This document shows positions 29,196 through 39,214 of a DNA stretch of 50,973 nt, in pieces (the stretch's first letter is position 1; every line of letters begins with the position of its first letter). Under the pieces are notes generated by a model. That model saw only the letters and a program-made list of their open reading frames with translations, made no database searches and was not told the origin of the DNA. Origin of the DNA: Pseudomonadota bacterium (lineage in GTDB: Bacteria > Pseudomonadota > Gammaproteobacteria > Burkholderiales > SHXO01); NCBI GenBank assembly GCA_023430065.1, contig JAEZCG010000187.1:1-50973 (forward strand), in the 5' to 3' direction. The translations under genes were made by a program, and so were the position numbers.

Positions 29196-29964
29196 CTATC
29201 GCCCCGCGCCCGATCTGCTCGCTCAGCGCGTCGTCCTCGTCACGGGAGCGAGTGCCGGACTGGGACGCGAGGCGGCGATTGCGTTCGCGCGCCATGGGGC
29301 GACCGTGATCCTGCACGGACGCAACGCGGCGCGACTGGAAGCGCTCTACGACGAGATCGAGCGCCTGGGCGCGCCTGAACCCATCATCCTTCCGCTGGAT
29401 CTGGCCCACGCGGGGCAGCAGGAATTCGCCAACGTCGAGCAGTCCATCCGCGCACAGACCGGTCGCCTGGACGGCATCCTGCATTCGGCGGCCCACTTCA
29501 CCCACCTGACCGAACTCGCGCACGAGCAACTCGATCACTGGACGACCACCCTGCGCGTGAATGTCGTCGCTGTGCAGTCGCTCACGCGCGCCTGCCTGCC
29601 GCTGCTCGCCGCCGCGCCGGACGCGTCCGTCATCGCGACGGCCGAGATGCACGGACTGCGACCCGCGGCATTCTGGGGTGCGTTCGCCGTCTCACAGGGC
29701 GCGGTGTACAGCTGGACGATTATCCAGTCTCAGGAATGGTCGTCACGACCGAACCTGCGCGTGAACCTGCTGGTGCCGGGGCCGGTGGACTCCCCGCTGC
29801 GCGCCCGCACCCATCCGGGCGAGGCGCGCACTGCACGTACACCGCCGCAGGCGCTCGTGCCGCTATGGCTGTATCTGATGGGCCCGGACAGCCGCGGTGT
29901 CAGCGGCAAAGTGTTCGAGGCACAGGCGCTGCTGGGTCGCAGCGACACGCTCGAAAAACCTTGA
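29182..29964 (+). CDS. SDR-fold protein related to YciK, lacking catalytic residues
   Basis: A 260-residue protein with a clear short-chain dehydrogenase fold, closest in sequence style to YciK. The cofactor loop TGASAGLG (residues 21-28) is intact and Asn127 is kept. But the active site is lost: the Tyr-x3-Lys pair is Phe168 and Gln172 (GAFAVSQ), the Ser position (about 13 before Tyr) is Glu155, and the usual NNAG is HSAA at 101-104. It should bind a nucleotide but not act as a normal oxidoreductase. The ATG has AAGGAAG upstream and overlaps hpnE by 14 bases, so it is the last gene of the hopanoid-type operon. Confidence 0.88.
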   Translation: MFSPDYRPAPDLLAQRVVLVTGASAGLGREAAIAFARHGATVILHGRNAARLEALYDEIERLGAPEPIILPLDLAHAGQQEFANVEQSIRAQTGRLDGILHSAAHFTHLTELAHEQLDHWTTTLRVNVVAVQSLTRACLPLLAAAPDASVIATAEMHGLRPAAFWGAFAVSQGAVYSWTIIQSQEWSSRPNLRVNLLVPGPVDSPLRARTHPGEARTARTPPQALVPLWLYLMGPDSRGVSGKVFEAQALLGRSDTLEKP

Positions 29965-30107
29965 CACAGACGCACGCAGAAGACGGAAAGAGACAAGGAC
30001 TGGAACCATCTCGAGCCTCGATCGAGGCAGGTCCAGCAGAGGTCTTGCCGCTTCCCGATGGCCTTTCGCCGTTCGCCGAGTGCTCGGTGTCGAAACGCAG
30101 TCCTTCC

Positions 30108-30527
30108 TCATGCCAGCTGTGCGCGCATCCACTCGGGCAGCGGCCGCGACTTGCCGTCGGCCAGGTCGATCCACACCATCATCGCCTCACAGCGGGCGTA
30201 GACCTTTTCCGGCACCGCGCCGTCGCGCAGTTCGCTGTACAAGGGAAAGGCGCTGCGTCGGGGCTGACCGGCGACCAGGGTGACCTCGAGCTCGCACGGG
30301 TACACCGCAGGCAGCACGAAACGACAGTTGATGCTGCCCAGGATCGGCCCTTCCGGCAGCGTCTTGTAGTCCGCACCGATCGCGTCGAACCAGGAGATGC
30401 GCGCCTGCTCGAAGTAGCGGAAGTAGATCGTGTTGTTCATGTGACCGAGCGCATCCATGTCGCCCCAGCGCATGCGCATGCGCTCGACGTGGACCATCCG
30501 GCCGGGGTGCGGTGGCTCTACCGGCAA
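30108..30527 (-). CDS. Acyl-CoA thioesterase, 4-hydroxybenzoyl-CoA thioesterase (YbgC-like) family
   Basis: A hot-dog-fold thioesterase of about 139 residues. The signature is [20 protein letters not shown], including the catalytic Asp and the GHxNN turn, followed by [13 protein letters not shown]. It hydrolyses acyl-CoA thioesters; the specific substrate is unknown. The start is uncertain. TTG at 30527 has AGGGAG seven bases upstream and is my choice; ATG at 30497 ([11 protein letters not shown]) has no clear Shine-Dalgarno, and GTG at 30578 is further out. It is convergent with the SDR gene and divergent from the ETF-QO gene. Confidence 0.85.
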   Translation of the reverse strand: MPVEPPHPGRMVHVERMRMRWGDMDALGHMNNTIYFRYFEQARISWFDAIGADYKTLPEGPILGSINCRFVLPAVYPCELEVTLVAGQPRRSAFPLYSELRDGAVPEKVYARCEAMMVWIDLADGKSRPLPEWMRAQLA

Positions 30528-30601
30528 TTCGTGGCTCCCTGGAAACCGTTTATCATCGACCGATTGTAAAGCAGGCACGCACGGGTGCCCGCACGCGCAT
30601 C

Positions 30602-32248
30602 ATGGAGCAGAACGTGTCCGAACGCGAATCGATGGAGTACGACGTGGTGATCGTTGGCGCCGGGCCTTCCGGCCTTGCCACTGCCATCCGCCTCAAGCAA
30701 CTGGCCGCGGAGCGCGAATCCGACCTGTCGGTGTGCGTGATCGAGAAGGGCTCCGAGGTGGGAGCGCACATCCTCTCTGGCGCCGTGCTGGAGCCGCGCG
30801 CCCTGAACGAACTGCTGCCGGACTGGAAGAACCAGGGGGCGCCTCTCGACACGCCGGCGCGGGAAGACCGCTTTCTCTACCTGTCGCAAACCAGATCGTG
30901 GCAGCTGCCGACGCCGCCCCAGATGCACAACCGCGGCAACTACATCGTCAGCCTGGGCAATCTGTGCCGCTGGCTGGGGCAGCAGGCCGAGGCACTGGGC
31001 GTGGAGATCTACCCCGGGTTCGCGGCGGCCGAGGTGCTCTATCACGAGGACGGACGCGTCAAGGGTGTGGCGACCGGCGATCTGGGCATCGGCAGGCAGG
31101 GGGAACCGACCGAGCGCTACCAGCCAGGAATGGAACTGCATGCGAAGCAGACCGTGTTCGCAGAAGGCTGTCGCGGCTCGCTCACTAAGACACTGTTCGA
31201 ACGCTTTCGACTGCGCGACGGCGTCGATCCACAAACGTATGGCATCGGCATCAAGGAGTTGTGGGAGGTCGAACCGTCGAAATCCGAGCCTGGACTCATC
31301 CTGCACACGGTCGGCTGGCCCCTGGACAAGTCCACCTACGGCGGCTCGTTCCTGTATCACCTGTCGAACCACCAGGTCGCGGTTGGCTATGTCATCGGAC
31401 TCGACTACCAGAACCCATACCTCAGCCCCTTCGACGAGTTCCAGCGCTTCAAGACCCATCCCTCGATCCGTCCGCTGTTCGAGGGAGGACGCCGCATTTC
31501 CTACGGCGCCCGCGCCATATCGGAAGGCGGTTTCCAGTCCATCCCGAAGCTCACCTTTCCGGGCGGACTGCTGGTGGGCGACACCGCCGGTTTCCTCAAC
31601 GTGCCGAAGATCAAGGGCACGCATACGGCGATGAAGTCCGGCATGAGCGCGGCGGAGGCGCTGTTCGAGCATCTGGCGGCAAACGGCGGCGCTGAAGTGG
31701 TCGGCTATCCGGAGCGGCTGCGCAACAGCTGGGTGTGGGAGGAACTGCACGGCGTGCGCAATATCCGCCCGTCCTTCCGCTGGGGCCTGTTCGGCGGCAT
31801 CGCCTATTCGGCGCTCGACACCTATCTATTCAGAGGCAAGGCGCCCTGGACCATGCGACACCACGCCGACCACAGCCAGTTGAAGCAGGCTGCCGCGTTT
31901 CAACCCATCGCCTACCCGAAACCCGACGGCGTGGTGAGCTTCGACAAGTTGTCCTCCGTCTTCTTGTCGAACACCAACCACGAGGAGGACCAGCCGAGCC
32001 ACCTGCAGCTCAAGGATCCGTCCGTGCCGGTCGGGGTGAACTTGCCGTTGTACGACGCCCCCGAGCAGCGCTACTGCCCCGCCGGCGTGTACGAGATCGT
32101 GCGCGATGCGCAGGGACACAATCCCCGCCTGCAGATCAACGCGCAGAACTGCGTGCACTGCAAGACCTGTGACATCAAGGATCCGACCCAGAACATCAAC
32201 TGGGTGGTACCCGAAGGCGGCGGCGGACCGAACTACCCGAACATGTAG
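30602..32248 (+). CDS. Electron transfer flavoprotein-ubiquinone oxidoreductase
   Basis: A 548-residue ETF-QO, a monotopic inner-membrane enzyme passing electrons from ETF (reduced by acyl-CoA dehydrogenases) to ubiquinone. The FAD motif is [20 protein letters not shown] near the N-terminus. The quinone/FAD middle domain includes [19 protein letters not shown] and [20 protein letters not shown]. The C-terminal [4Fe-4S] domain has its four cysteines in YCPAGVYE and [14 protein letters not shown]. The ATG at 30602 or the one at 30632 may be used; neither has a strong ribosome site. It complements the fatty-acid degradation genes at 41.4-51 kb. Confidence 0.96.
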   Translation: MEQNVSERESMEYDVVIVGAGPSGLATAIRLKQLAAERESDLSVCVIEKGSEVGAHILSGAVLEPRALNELLPDWKNQGAPLDTPAREDRFLYLSQTRSWQLPTPPQMHNRGNYIVSLGNLCRWLGQQAEALGVEIYPGFAAAEVLYHEDGRVKGVATGDLGIGRQGEPTERYQPGMELHAKQTVFAEGCRGSLTKTLFERFRLRDGVDPQTYGIGIKELWEVEPSKSEPGLILHTVGWPLDKSTYGGSFLYHLSNHQVAVGYVIGLDYQNPYLSPFDEFQRFKTHPSIRPLFEGGRRISYGARAISEGGFQSIPKLTFPGGLLVGDTAGFLNVPKIKGTHTAMKSGMSAAEALFEHLAANGGAEVVGYPERLRNSWVWEELHGVRNIRPSFRWGLFGGIAYSALDTYLFRGKAPWTMRHHADHSQLKQAAAFQPIAYPKPDGVVSFDKLSSVFLSNTNHEEDQPSHLQLKDPSVPVGVNLPLYDAPEQRYCPAGVYEIVRDAQGHNPRLQINAQNCVHCKTCDIKDPTQNINWVVPEGGGGPNYPNM

Positions 32249-32389
32249 CGGGGTGATCTGCGGCGGGAACTCGGCACCCGGCCGCAGAGTCTGTCCACTG
32301 GCAGCGCCGCTTCCAACCGGCGCTACCTCAATGCCGTTCCCGCGACAGCCAGTCCACGTCGCGTGATTCACATCCGCCGATGCGCTCTC

Positions 32390-35236
32390 ATGAACCCTGA
32401 CCGACTCCTGACACGCCTGCTCGTCCTCCTCGCCCTTCTGCTCGTGCCCCTTGCCCAGGCGCAGCACGCAGATCCGCGCACGGCGTGGGCACACGAGACG
32501 GGCGACACTGCACCCGATCCCGCCGCTGTCTGGGGCCGGCTCGACAGCGGCTTGCGCTACGTTATCCTGCCCAACGACACGCCCAAGGGACGGGTGAGCC
32601 TGCGCCTGCTGGTCGATGCCGGATCATTCATGGAGCGCGAGGATCAGCGCGGGCTCGCCCACTTCCTCGAACACATGGCGTTCAAGGGTTCGGAGAACAT
32701 GCGCGCCGGGGATCTCGTGCAGTACCTCGAGCGCCTGGGAATGGCGTTCGGCGCCGACACCAACGCGCGCACCGGATTCGACTCCACGGTCTACCAACTC
32801 GAGCTGCCCTCGAACGATCCGGCACTGGTCCACAAGAGCTTGTTCGTGCTGCGCGAGAAGGCGGGACGCCTGCTGATCCCGGAAGCCGACCTGGAGCGCG
32901 AACGCGGCGTCATCCTGAGCGAGAAGCGCCTGCGCGATACGGCCCAGTTCCGCGCGATGGACGCCAACCTGCGCTTCCTGTTTCCCGACTCGCTGATCGC
33001 CTCGCGCATGCCCATCGGACTCGACGAAGTGATCGCCTCTGCACCGCGCGAGCGCCTGGCCGATTTCTACGACGCGTGGTACCGGCCCTCGCGCATGACG
33101 GTGGTCGTCGTCGGCGCGGTCGATTCCCGCGAGATCGCTCGCGCGGTGCAGGAGCAGTTCGCCGATTTCCAGGCGCGTGCGCCGGAGCGCCCCGATCCCC
33201 GCCTCGGCGAACTCCGGCCACGCCAGCTCGAGACGCGTCTGCACTACGAGGCCGAAGGGCGCACGCACGTGACATTGGAGACCGCGAAACCGGTGCCACC
33301 GGGGCCGGATACCTATGCCCGGCGCTATGAGGACATCCAACGCTACCTGGCGCATGCTGCGTTGAGCCGTCGCCTGGCCACGCTGGCGGTGGCCCCCGAT
33401 GCGCCTTTCGTCGGCGGCTACGCGCAATCGGACGATTTCCTCGGCTTCGCGCAAGTCGCGAACGTCACCATCAACACCGAACCGGCGCGCTGGAAGGACG
33501 GCGTGCGCATCGCCGAGCAGGAACTGCGCCGCGCCTTGCAGCACGGCTTCACGCCCGAGGAGCTGGATGAACAGGTGCGCACGCTGACCAGACACTTCGA
33601 GGAAGCGGCGCGCTCGGCCAACACCCGTGAATCCTCGGACCTGGCGAACGAGATCGTGCGTAGCGTCAGCGAGGAACTAGTCTTCACCCATCCGGCGCAG
33701 GATCTCGAGGAATTACACAAGGTGCTGGAGGCGACCACGCCGGAAACGGTCCTGCGGGCCATGCGGGCAGTGTGGGCCGACGCGGGGCCGCTGGTGTTCG
33801 TCTCCGGGCCGGTCAGAATGGATGATCCGGAAGCGTCCATTCGCCAGGCCTATCTAGACAGCGCGGCAGTGCCGGTGGATGCGCCCCTGCGCACACGGCT
33901 CGCGGCATTCGGCTACGAAACGTCCGGCAGCGGACAGGTGGTGGAGCGTCGCGTCAGCGATGCCCTCGACGTGACGCAGCTGCGCTTTGCCAACAACGTG
34001 CGGGTCAACCTCAAGCCGACTCGCTTCGAGGCCAACAACGTTCTGATCGCCGCACGCATCGGCGGCGGTCGTCTGGAACTGCCCAAGGACAAGGCGGGAC
34101 TGGAAACATTGGCGGAAGGGGCGTTCATCGCCGGGGGCCTCGGCAAGCACAGCCTGGACGAATTGAACCGGATCATCGCCGGGCGCAGCGTCGATATGAG
34201 ATTCGAGGTCGAGGACGACGCATTCGTACTCGGCGGGCGAACGACGCCCGCCGATCTTCGACTGCAGTTGCAGCTGCTCGCGGCCTATGTCGAGGATCCA
34301 GGCTATCGTGCGGAAGCCCTGAGCAAGTTCCGCCAGACGCTTCCGCAGCGCTATCAGATGCTCGAGCATACGCCGGTCGGCGTGCTGCAAAAGGATGTCG
34401 TGCGCTTCCTGCGCGGAGGCGATCCGCGATTCGGCCTGCCCGATCAGGCGACGCTCGCTGCGCTCGGCTTCGAGGATCTGCGAGCTGTGCTCGATCGGCC
34501 GCTCGCCAGCGGCTACCTCGAACTGACGCTGGTGGGGGACTTCGACCTGCAGCAGGCGGTCGACGCGGTCGCCTCGACGTTCGGCAACCTGCGCACACGC
34601 GATGCCAGCAAGCCATCGTTCGATGCGCAACGCGACGTCCGCTTTCCTGCGGGCAGTCCGACGGTCATTCGCTTCGACTACGTGACGAGCGATCCCAAGG
34701 CCATCGCGGCGACGTACTGGCCGACCACCGACTTTTCCAATCTGCGCGACGTGCGCCGCCTGTTCGTGCTCGGTAAGGTGCTGGGCAACCGCGTGCTCGA
34801 GCGCGCGCGCAACGACCAGGGGCTCACCTACACCGCGCAGGGCGACCACGCGCCGAGCCAGACCTTCCCCGGTTACGGCGTGCTGTACGGCGTGGTGGAT
34901 GCGCCGCCGCAGAAGGCAGAGGAGCTTGCGCGCGAGATCCGCGACATCGGCGACCGGATCAGGCGGGAAGGGATCACCCAGGACGAGCTGGACCGCGCCC
35001 GCAATCCGATCGTCGCGGAACTGAAGAAACGCTTGGAGACCAATAGCTATCTCCTGACGGCCATCGTCAGCGGTTCACAGGAGCGGCCGGAGCGACTGGA
35101 ACGTGCGCTGACGAGCGTACAGGAGCTGTCGTCGCTGACGGTGGAGGACATCGATTCGGTCGCGCGCAACTACCTCGATCCCAAGCGCGCATTGCCGCTC
35201 GTCATCGTCCCGCGGACACAAACCGCCGGGAAGTGA
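32390..35236 (+). CDS. M16 family zinc metallopeptidase, periplasmic
   Basis: A 948-residue M16 (pitrilysin/insulinase-type) peptidase. A signal peptide (MNPDRLLTRLLVLLALLLVP and an AQA site) precedes the first M16 domain with the inverted zinc motif HFLEH at residues 91-95 and a downstream glutamate in LERERGVILSEKRL. The second half is an inactive M16C-like domain, as is usual for long single-chain members. It probably degrades peptides in the periplasm. The ATG at 32390 starts a proper signal peptide; a GTG at 32363 is in frame but less likely. It is convergent with the slipin gene. Confidence 0.93.
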   Translation: MNPDRLLTRLLVLLALLLVPLAQAQHADPRTAWAHETGDTAPDPAAVWGRLDSGLRYVILPNDTPKGRVSLRLLVDAGSFMEREDQRGLAHFLEHMAFKGSENMRAGDLVQYLERLGMAFGADTNARTGFDSTVYQLELPSNDPALVHKSLFVLREKAGRLLIPEADLERERGVILSEKRLRDTAQFRAMDANLRFLFPDSLIASRMPIGLDEVIASAPRERLADFYDAWYRPSRMTVVVVGAVDSREIARAVQEQFADFQARAPERPDPRLGELRPRQLETRLHYEAEGRTHVTLETAKPVPPGPDTYARRYEDIQRYLAHAALSRRLATLAVAPDAPFVGGYAQSDDFLGFAQVANVTINTEPARWKDGVRIAEQELRRALQHGFTPEELDEQVRTLTRHFEEAARSANTRESSDLANEIVRSVSEELVFTHPAQDLEELHKVLEATTPETVLRAMRAVWADAGPLVFVSGPVRMDDPEASIRQAYLDSAAVPVDAPLRTRLAAFGYETSGSGQVVERRVSDALDVTQLRFANNVRVNLKPTRFEANNVLIAARIGGGRLELPKDKAGLETLAEGAFIAGGLGKHSLDELNRIIAGRSVDMRFEVEDDAFVLGGRTTPADLRLQLQLLAAYVEDPGYRAEALSKFRQTLPQRYQMLEHTPVGVLQKDVVRFLRGGDPRFGLPDQATLAALGFEDLRAVLDRPLASGYLELTLVGDFDLQQAVDAVASTFGNLRTRDASKPSFDAQRDVRFPAGSPTVIRFDYVTSDPKAIAATYWPTTDFSNLRDVRRLFVLGKVLGNRVLERARNDQGLTYTAQGDHAPSQTFPGYGVLYGVVDAPPQKAEELAREIRDIGDRIRREGITQDELDRARNPIVAELKKRLETNSYLLTAIVSGSQERPERLERALTSVQELSSLTVEDIDSVARNYLDPKRALPLVIVPRTQTAGK

Positions 35237-35317
35237 CATCCCACGGGCGCGGCCGAGGGCTGGCAGCGACCCGCGCATCGCGCCAGCGACGCGGGCTCCG
35301 CTCCCCCGGCCTTCGCC

Positions 35318-36079
35318 TCACCCGCTCGCCCGATTCCCGCCCAACGCATCCTTCAACGCGCTCACCACGTCCACCGGGAACACGATGGTGTTGCTGCGAT
35401 CGCCCGCAATCACGGTGAGCGTCTGCAGATAGCGCAACTGCATGGCCTCGGGCTGCGCCGCGAGGGTCTGCGCCGCCTCCAACAGCTTCTGCGACGCCTG
35501 CAGTTCGCCCTCGGCCAGGATCACCTTCGAGCGCCGCTCACGCTCGGCCTCGGCCTGTCGCGCCATCGCCCGCGCCATGTTCTCGTTGAGGTCGATGTGC
35601 TTGATCTCGACGTTGGAGACCTTGATGCCCCAGGCGTCGGTCTGCTGATCGAGCACGCTCTGGATGTCCACGTTGAGCTTCTCGCGCTCCGACAGCATCT
35701 CGTCCAGTTCGTGCTTGCCCAGCACCGCGCGCAGTGTCGTCTGCGCCAGCTGGCTGGTGGCGACGAGGAAGTTCTCCACCTGGATGATCGCCTTGTCCGG
35801 CTCGACGACACGGAAGAACACGATGGCGTTCACCTTGACCGACACGTTGTCCTTCGAGATCACGTCCTGAGACGGCACGTCCATCGTCACCGTGCGCAGG
35901 TCCACCTTGACCATCTGCTGCAGGCCCGGAATGACGATCACCAGACCCGGCCCTTTTACCTTCCAGAAGCGGCCCAGCTGGAACACCACGCCGCGCTCGT
36001 ACTCGCGCAGGATGCGCACGGCGTAGAACAGCGCCGCGGCGATGAGTACGACGAATACCAGTCCGGAGAAACCGTCCAT
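35318..36079 (-). CDS. Slipin / SPFH-domain membrane protein
   Basis: A 253-residue stomatin/prohibitin-homology protein. One N-terminal membrane helix ([16 protein letters not shown]) is followed by the SPFH domain ([20 protein letters not shown], through [20 protein letters not shown]). A coiled-coil-like helical segment rich in Glu/Arg/Ala and the FPVDVV ending complete it. Such proteins form membrane microdomain scaffolds. It starts four bases after the stop of the nfeD gene, the classical NfeD-slipin operon in which NfeD proteins are thought to cleave slipins. Confidence 0.95.
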   Translation of the reverse strand: MDGFSGLVFVVLIAAALFYAVRILREYERGVVFQLGRFWKVKGPGLVIVIPGLQQMVKVDLRTVTMDVPSQDVISKDNVSVKVNAIVFFRVVEPDKAIIQVENFLVATSQLAQTTLRAVLGKHELDEMLSEREKLNVDIQSVLDQQTDAWGIKVSNVEIKHIDLNENMARAMARQAEAERERRSKVILAEGELQASQKLLEAAQTLAAQPEAMQLRYLQTLTVIAGDRSNTIVFPVDVVSALKDALGGNRASG

Positions 36080-36083
36080 TGCG

Positions 36084-37481
36084 TCAAGCTCCTGTCTGCG
36101 TCATGCGGTTGACCTGATCGTCGGCGGCAATCGGCTCGACCGTGAGCACGAGCCCTTCCATGCCGACCACGCGCACCTTCTGATTCGCAATCAGCGGCAC
36201 CGTTCCCTTGACGCGCCACAATTCGCTGTGCACGCGTGCCCACCACTCGCCCTGGCGCTGCTCGAGCACCTCGCCCGTCGCTCCCAGCAACTCCTCGCGG
36301 CCGCTGACCACCGACTGCTTGCGCGCGCGCAGCGCCATGCCGATGACGAACAGGAAGAATGCCAGGCTGAGGGCGGCAACGATGCCGATCAGGAACCAAG
36401 GGATGTCGTAGCCCGGCACGTCGGTGTCGATCAGCAGAATGGATCCCATGACGAACGCTATGGTACCTCCGATGCCCAGTGCCCCATAGGAGGTGACGAA
36501 GAGCTCAGCTGCCATGAAGCCGAGGCCGAGAACGATCAGCGCAAGGCCGGCGTAGTTGATGGGCAGCATCTGGAACGCATACAAGGCCACCAGCAGACTG
36601 ACCGCGCCGATGACACCCGGGAAGATCATGCCGGGGCTGTAGAACTCGAGCAGCAGCCCGTAGAAGCCGATCAGCAGCAGGATGTAGGCAAAGCTGGGAT
36701 TCGCGATCACGCCCAGCAGGCGGCTGCGCCAGTCCGGGTCGATCCGCACGACCTCGGCGCCCCGCGTGTCCAGCGTACGCTTGCCGGCGGGCAGGTCGAT
36801 GCTGCGCCCATGCGCCTGGTCGAGCAGCTGCGTCACGTCGGTCGCCAGCAGATCGATCACATCGATCTCCAGCGCTTCTTCCGCCGGGAGGCTGACCGCT
36901 TCCCGCACGGCCTTCTCGGCCCATTCGGCATTGCGCCCGCGCAGCTGCGCGAGGCCCTTGATGTAGGCCACCGCGTCGGAAACGGCCTTGCGGCCCATGG
37001 CATCGCCCTCGGACTGTCCGGTGCCGTCCGCGTCCGGCCTGTCGCGCTCGCCGCGCCCGCGCGGACCAGGCGAGGACTCTGGCCTGCCGCCGCCACCCCC
37101 ACCGATCTGCACCGGCGTGGCTGCACCCAGATTGGTGGCGGGGGACATCGCTGCGATGTGGGCGGCATACAGCAGGTACGTCCCGGCACTCGCGGCGCGT
37201 GCGCCACTGGGATGAACGAACATCGCCACGGGCACCGGCGAGGCGAGGATGTCCTTGATCATGGCGCGCATGGACAGATCCAGGCCGCCCGGCGTGTCCA
37301 TCTGCACGACGACCAGTTCTGCGGCCTGGTCATGCGCCTTCTTCAGACCGCGGCTGAGGTAGTCCGCGGTGGACGGTCCGATCGCGCCGTCGATGGTGAG
37401 CAGCACGACCGGCCGCTGATCGACCGCGGCAGGTACGGCGAAGCAGAACAGCGCCAGAAGCAGGACGACGAAGCGGGACAT
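36084..37481 (-). CDS. nfeD: NfeD family membrane serine protease (long form)
   Basis: A 465-residue long-form NfeD protein. A signal segment leads into a ClpP-like serine protease domain: [15 protein letters not shown], then the candidate nucleophile in [16 protein letters not shown] low-complexity glycine-rich insert follows ([20 protein letters not shown]). Then come five or so transmembrane helices and a C-terminal OB-fold NfeD domain ([20 protein letters not shown]). It is presumed to process the partner slipin encoded four bases downstream. The ATG at 37481 gives a good signal peptide; a GTG at 37499 is an alternative. Confidence 0.93.
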   Translation of the reverse strand: MSRFVVLLLALFCFAVPAAVDQRPVVLLTIDGAIGPSTADYLSRGLKKAHDQAAELVVVQMDTPGGLDLSMRAMIKDILASPVPVAMFVHPSGARAASAGTYLLYAAHIAAMSPATNLGAATPVQIGGGGGGRPESSPGPRGRGERDRPDADGTGQSEGDAMGRKAVSDAVAYIKGLAQLRGRNAEWAEKAVREAVSLPAEEALEIDVIDLLATDVTQLLDQAHGRSIDLPAGKRTLDTRGAEVVRIDPDWRSRLLGVIANPSFAYILLLIGFYGLLLEFYSPGMIFPGVIGAVSLLVALYAFQMLPINYAGLALIVLGLGFMAAELFVTSYGALGIGGTIAFVMGSILLIDTDVPGYDIPWFLIGIVAALSLAFFLFVIGMALRARKQSVVSGREELLGATGEVLEQRQGEWWARVHSELWRVKGTVPLIANQKVRVVGMEGLVLTVEPIAADDQVNRMTQTGA

Positions 37482-37596
37482 GTTGCAAGCGGCGTGCACG
37501 GGCGGGAAAGATCGACTATAGCGACTTGCATGCCGGCCCGCCGGGCGCGGCGATTGCCTGCACCGTGCGGCGGACTATTCCATGAACATCTGCGCT

Positions 37597-37602
37597 TACA
37601 AT
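37597..37602 (+). promoter_or_regulatory. Possible -10 element for the M48 peptidase gene
   Basis: TACAAT lies 31 bases before the ATG at 37633, giving a leader of about 25 bases. It also argues against the earlier in-frame ATG at 37582, which would lie upstream of transcription. No clear -35 box accompanies it. Confidence 0.4.
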
Positions 37603-37632
37603 CGCGTCACGCCATCCGACGGAGCCATCGAC

Positions 37633-39192
37633 ATGCAGCGCCGGTATCTCACCATCCTGCTCGTCTGTCTGGCGGCATTGTTGAGCGCCGGATGCGGCAC
37701 GAATCCGGTCACCGGAAAGAGGGAATTCCAGATCGTCTCCGAGGCCCAGGAGATCCAGATCGGGCAGCAGAACTACGCACCGGCGCGCCAGTCGCAGGGC
37801 GGGGACTACGTCATCGACCCGGATTTGACCGCATACGTCCAGGAGGTGGGCAAGAAGCTGGTGGCGGTGTCGGACCGTTCAGACCTGCCCTACGAGTTCG
37901 TCGTCCTCAATGATTCCACCCCCAATGCCTGGGCCATGCCCGGCGGCAAGATCGCATTCAATCGCGGCCTGCTCTACGAGCTGGAGAGTGAGGCGGAGCT
38001 TGCCGCCGTGCTCGCCCACGAGATCGTGCACGCTGCCGCGCGCCACGGCGCAAAGGGCATGGAGCGCGGGCTGCTGCTCCAGGGCGCGATCATGGCGGTC
38101 GGGATCGGGACGGCAGACAGTCGATACTCCCAGCTCTTCGTCGGCGGCGCGCAGATCGCCGCGCAACTCACGAACCAGAAGTACGGCCGCGATGCCGAGT
38201 CCGAGTCCGATCTCTACGGCATGCGCTACATGAAGAAGGCGGGCTACGATCCGACTGCCGCCGTCGCGCTTCAGGAAACCTTCGTCCGCCTGAGCGAAGG
38301 GCGTCGCACCAACTGGCTGGAAGGGCTGTTCGCGAGCCATCCGCCATCGCCTGCCCGCGTGGAAGCGAACAAGAGGACGCTCGAGGAGATTGGGGCGGGC
38401 GGCGAATGGGGCCGCGAGCGCTATGCGGCGCGCACCGAGCAACTGCGCGCCACGCGGCCCGCCTACCAGGCCTACGACGAGGGCGTGAAGGCGCTGGACA
38501 AGGGCGATGCAGCGAAGGCGGCCGAACTGGCACGACAGGCGATCGCGATCGAGCCGCGCGAAGCCTTGTTCCACGAACTGCTGGGCGACGTTGCCATGTC
38601 GCAGAAGCAACCCGAGCGGGCGCTCGACTACTACGCCAAGGCGCTGGACCTGAATCCGAACTACTTCAAACCGCTTGCGCAGACCGGTATCGCGCTGTTC
38701 AATCTTGGCCGCCGCAGCCAGGCGGCCGATTATCTGCAGCGCAGCATCCGTCTGCTTCCCACCGCGCCGGCCCACTATCTCCTCGGGGTGATTGCGGAAG
38801 ACCGCGGCGATCTGCAGGGCGCGATGAACAACTACCAGGTCGCGGCCGGGTCGAATTCGGAGCTCGGCAAGCAGGCCGCCCAGCGCTTCGTGCGACTCGA
38901 TCTGCCGCGCAATCCCGCCCGCTACATCCGCACGGCGCCGCGGCTGAGCGAGGACCGGACGCTCTACGCCGTGGTCCAGAATGCCGGGCCGGTCGCACTC
39001 GCCGGCGTGCGCGTGCGCCTGGTGCGCACCGATGGCCAGCGCGTGCTGGACCGATCGTCGCCGATCGATATCCCGTCCCTGCCGCCAGGCAAGCAGGCGC
39101 AGGTGGTCGTCGCCCGCAACGTGCCGATCGAGGATGCGAATCAGCTGCGGCAGTACCAGGTCGTGGTGGAGAAGGCGCAGGTCGCAGATTGA
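37633..39192 (+). CDS. M48 family metalloprotease lipoprotein with TPR domain (BepA/YfgC-like)
   Basis: A 519-residue outer-envelope metalloprotease. A lipoprotein signal with Cys21 (LAALLSAGCG) precedes the M48 domain with zinc motif HEIVH at residues 129-133 and the third ligand in ESESDLYGMRYM around Glu191. The C-terminal part (about 260-450) has tetratricopeptide repeats such as AYDEGVKALDKGDAAKAAEL and ALDYYAKALDLNPNYFKPLA. The architecture is that of BepA, which assists outer-membrane protein assembly and degrades stalled LptD/BamA substrates. The final ~80 residues form a separate, unassigned domain. It is monocistronic on the plus strand. Confidence 0.93.
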   Translation: MQRRYLTILLVCLAALLSAGCGTNPVTGKREFQIVSEAQEIQIGQQNYAPARQSQGGDYVIDPDLTAYVQEVGKKLVAVSDRSDLPYEFVVLNDSTPNAWAMPGGKIAFNRGLLYELESEAELAAVLAHEIVHAAARHGAKGMERGLLLQGAIMAVGIGTADSRYSQLFVGGAQIAAQLTNQKYGRDAESESDLYGMRYMKKAGYDPTAAVALQETFVRLSEGRRTNWLEGLFASHPPSPARVEANKRTLEEIGAGGEWGRERYAARTEQLRATRPAYQAYDEGVKALDKGDAAKAAELARQAIAIEPREALFHELLGDVAMSQKQPERALDYYAKALDLNPNYFKPLAQTGIALFNLGRRSQAADYLQRSIRLLPTAPAHYLLGVIAEDRGDLQGAMNNYQVAAGSNSELGKQAAQRFVRLDLPRNPARYIRTAPRLSEDRTLYAVVQNAGPVALAGVRVRLVRTDGQRVLDRSSPIDIPSLPPGKQAQVVVARNVPIEDANQLRQYQVVVEKAQVAD

Positions 39193-39214
39193 TACGGCCT
39201 CGACTCGCGCCCCG

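Noticed and set aside
32249..32389. Possible terminator hairpin (CTGCGGC/GCCGCAG) after the ETF-QO gene
   Set aside because: The stem needs a long loop and has no T-tract; support was too weak to list.
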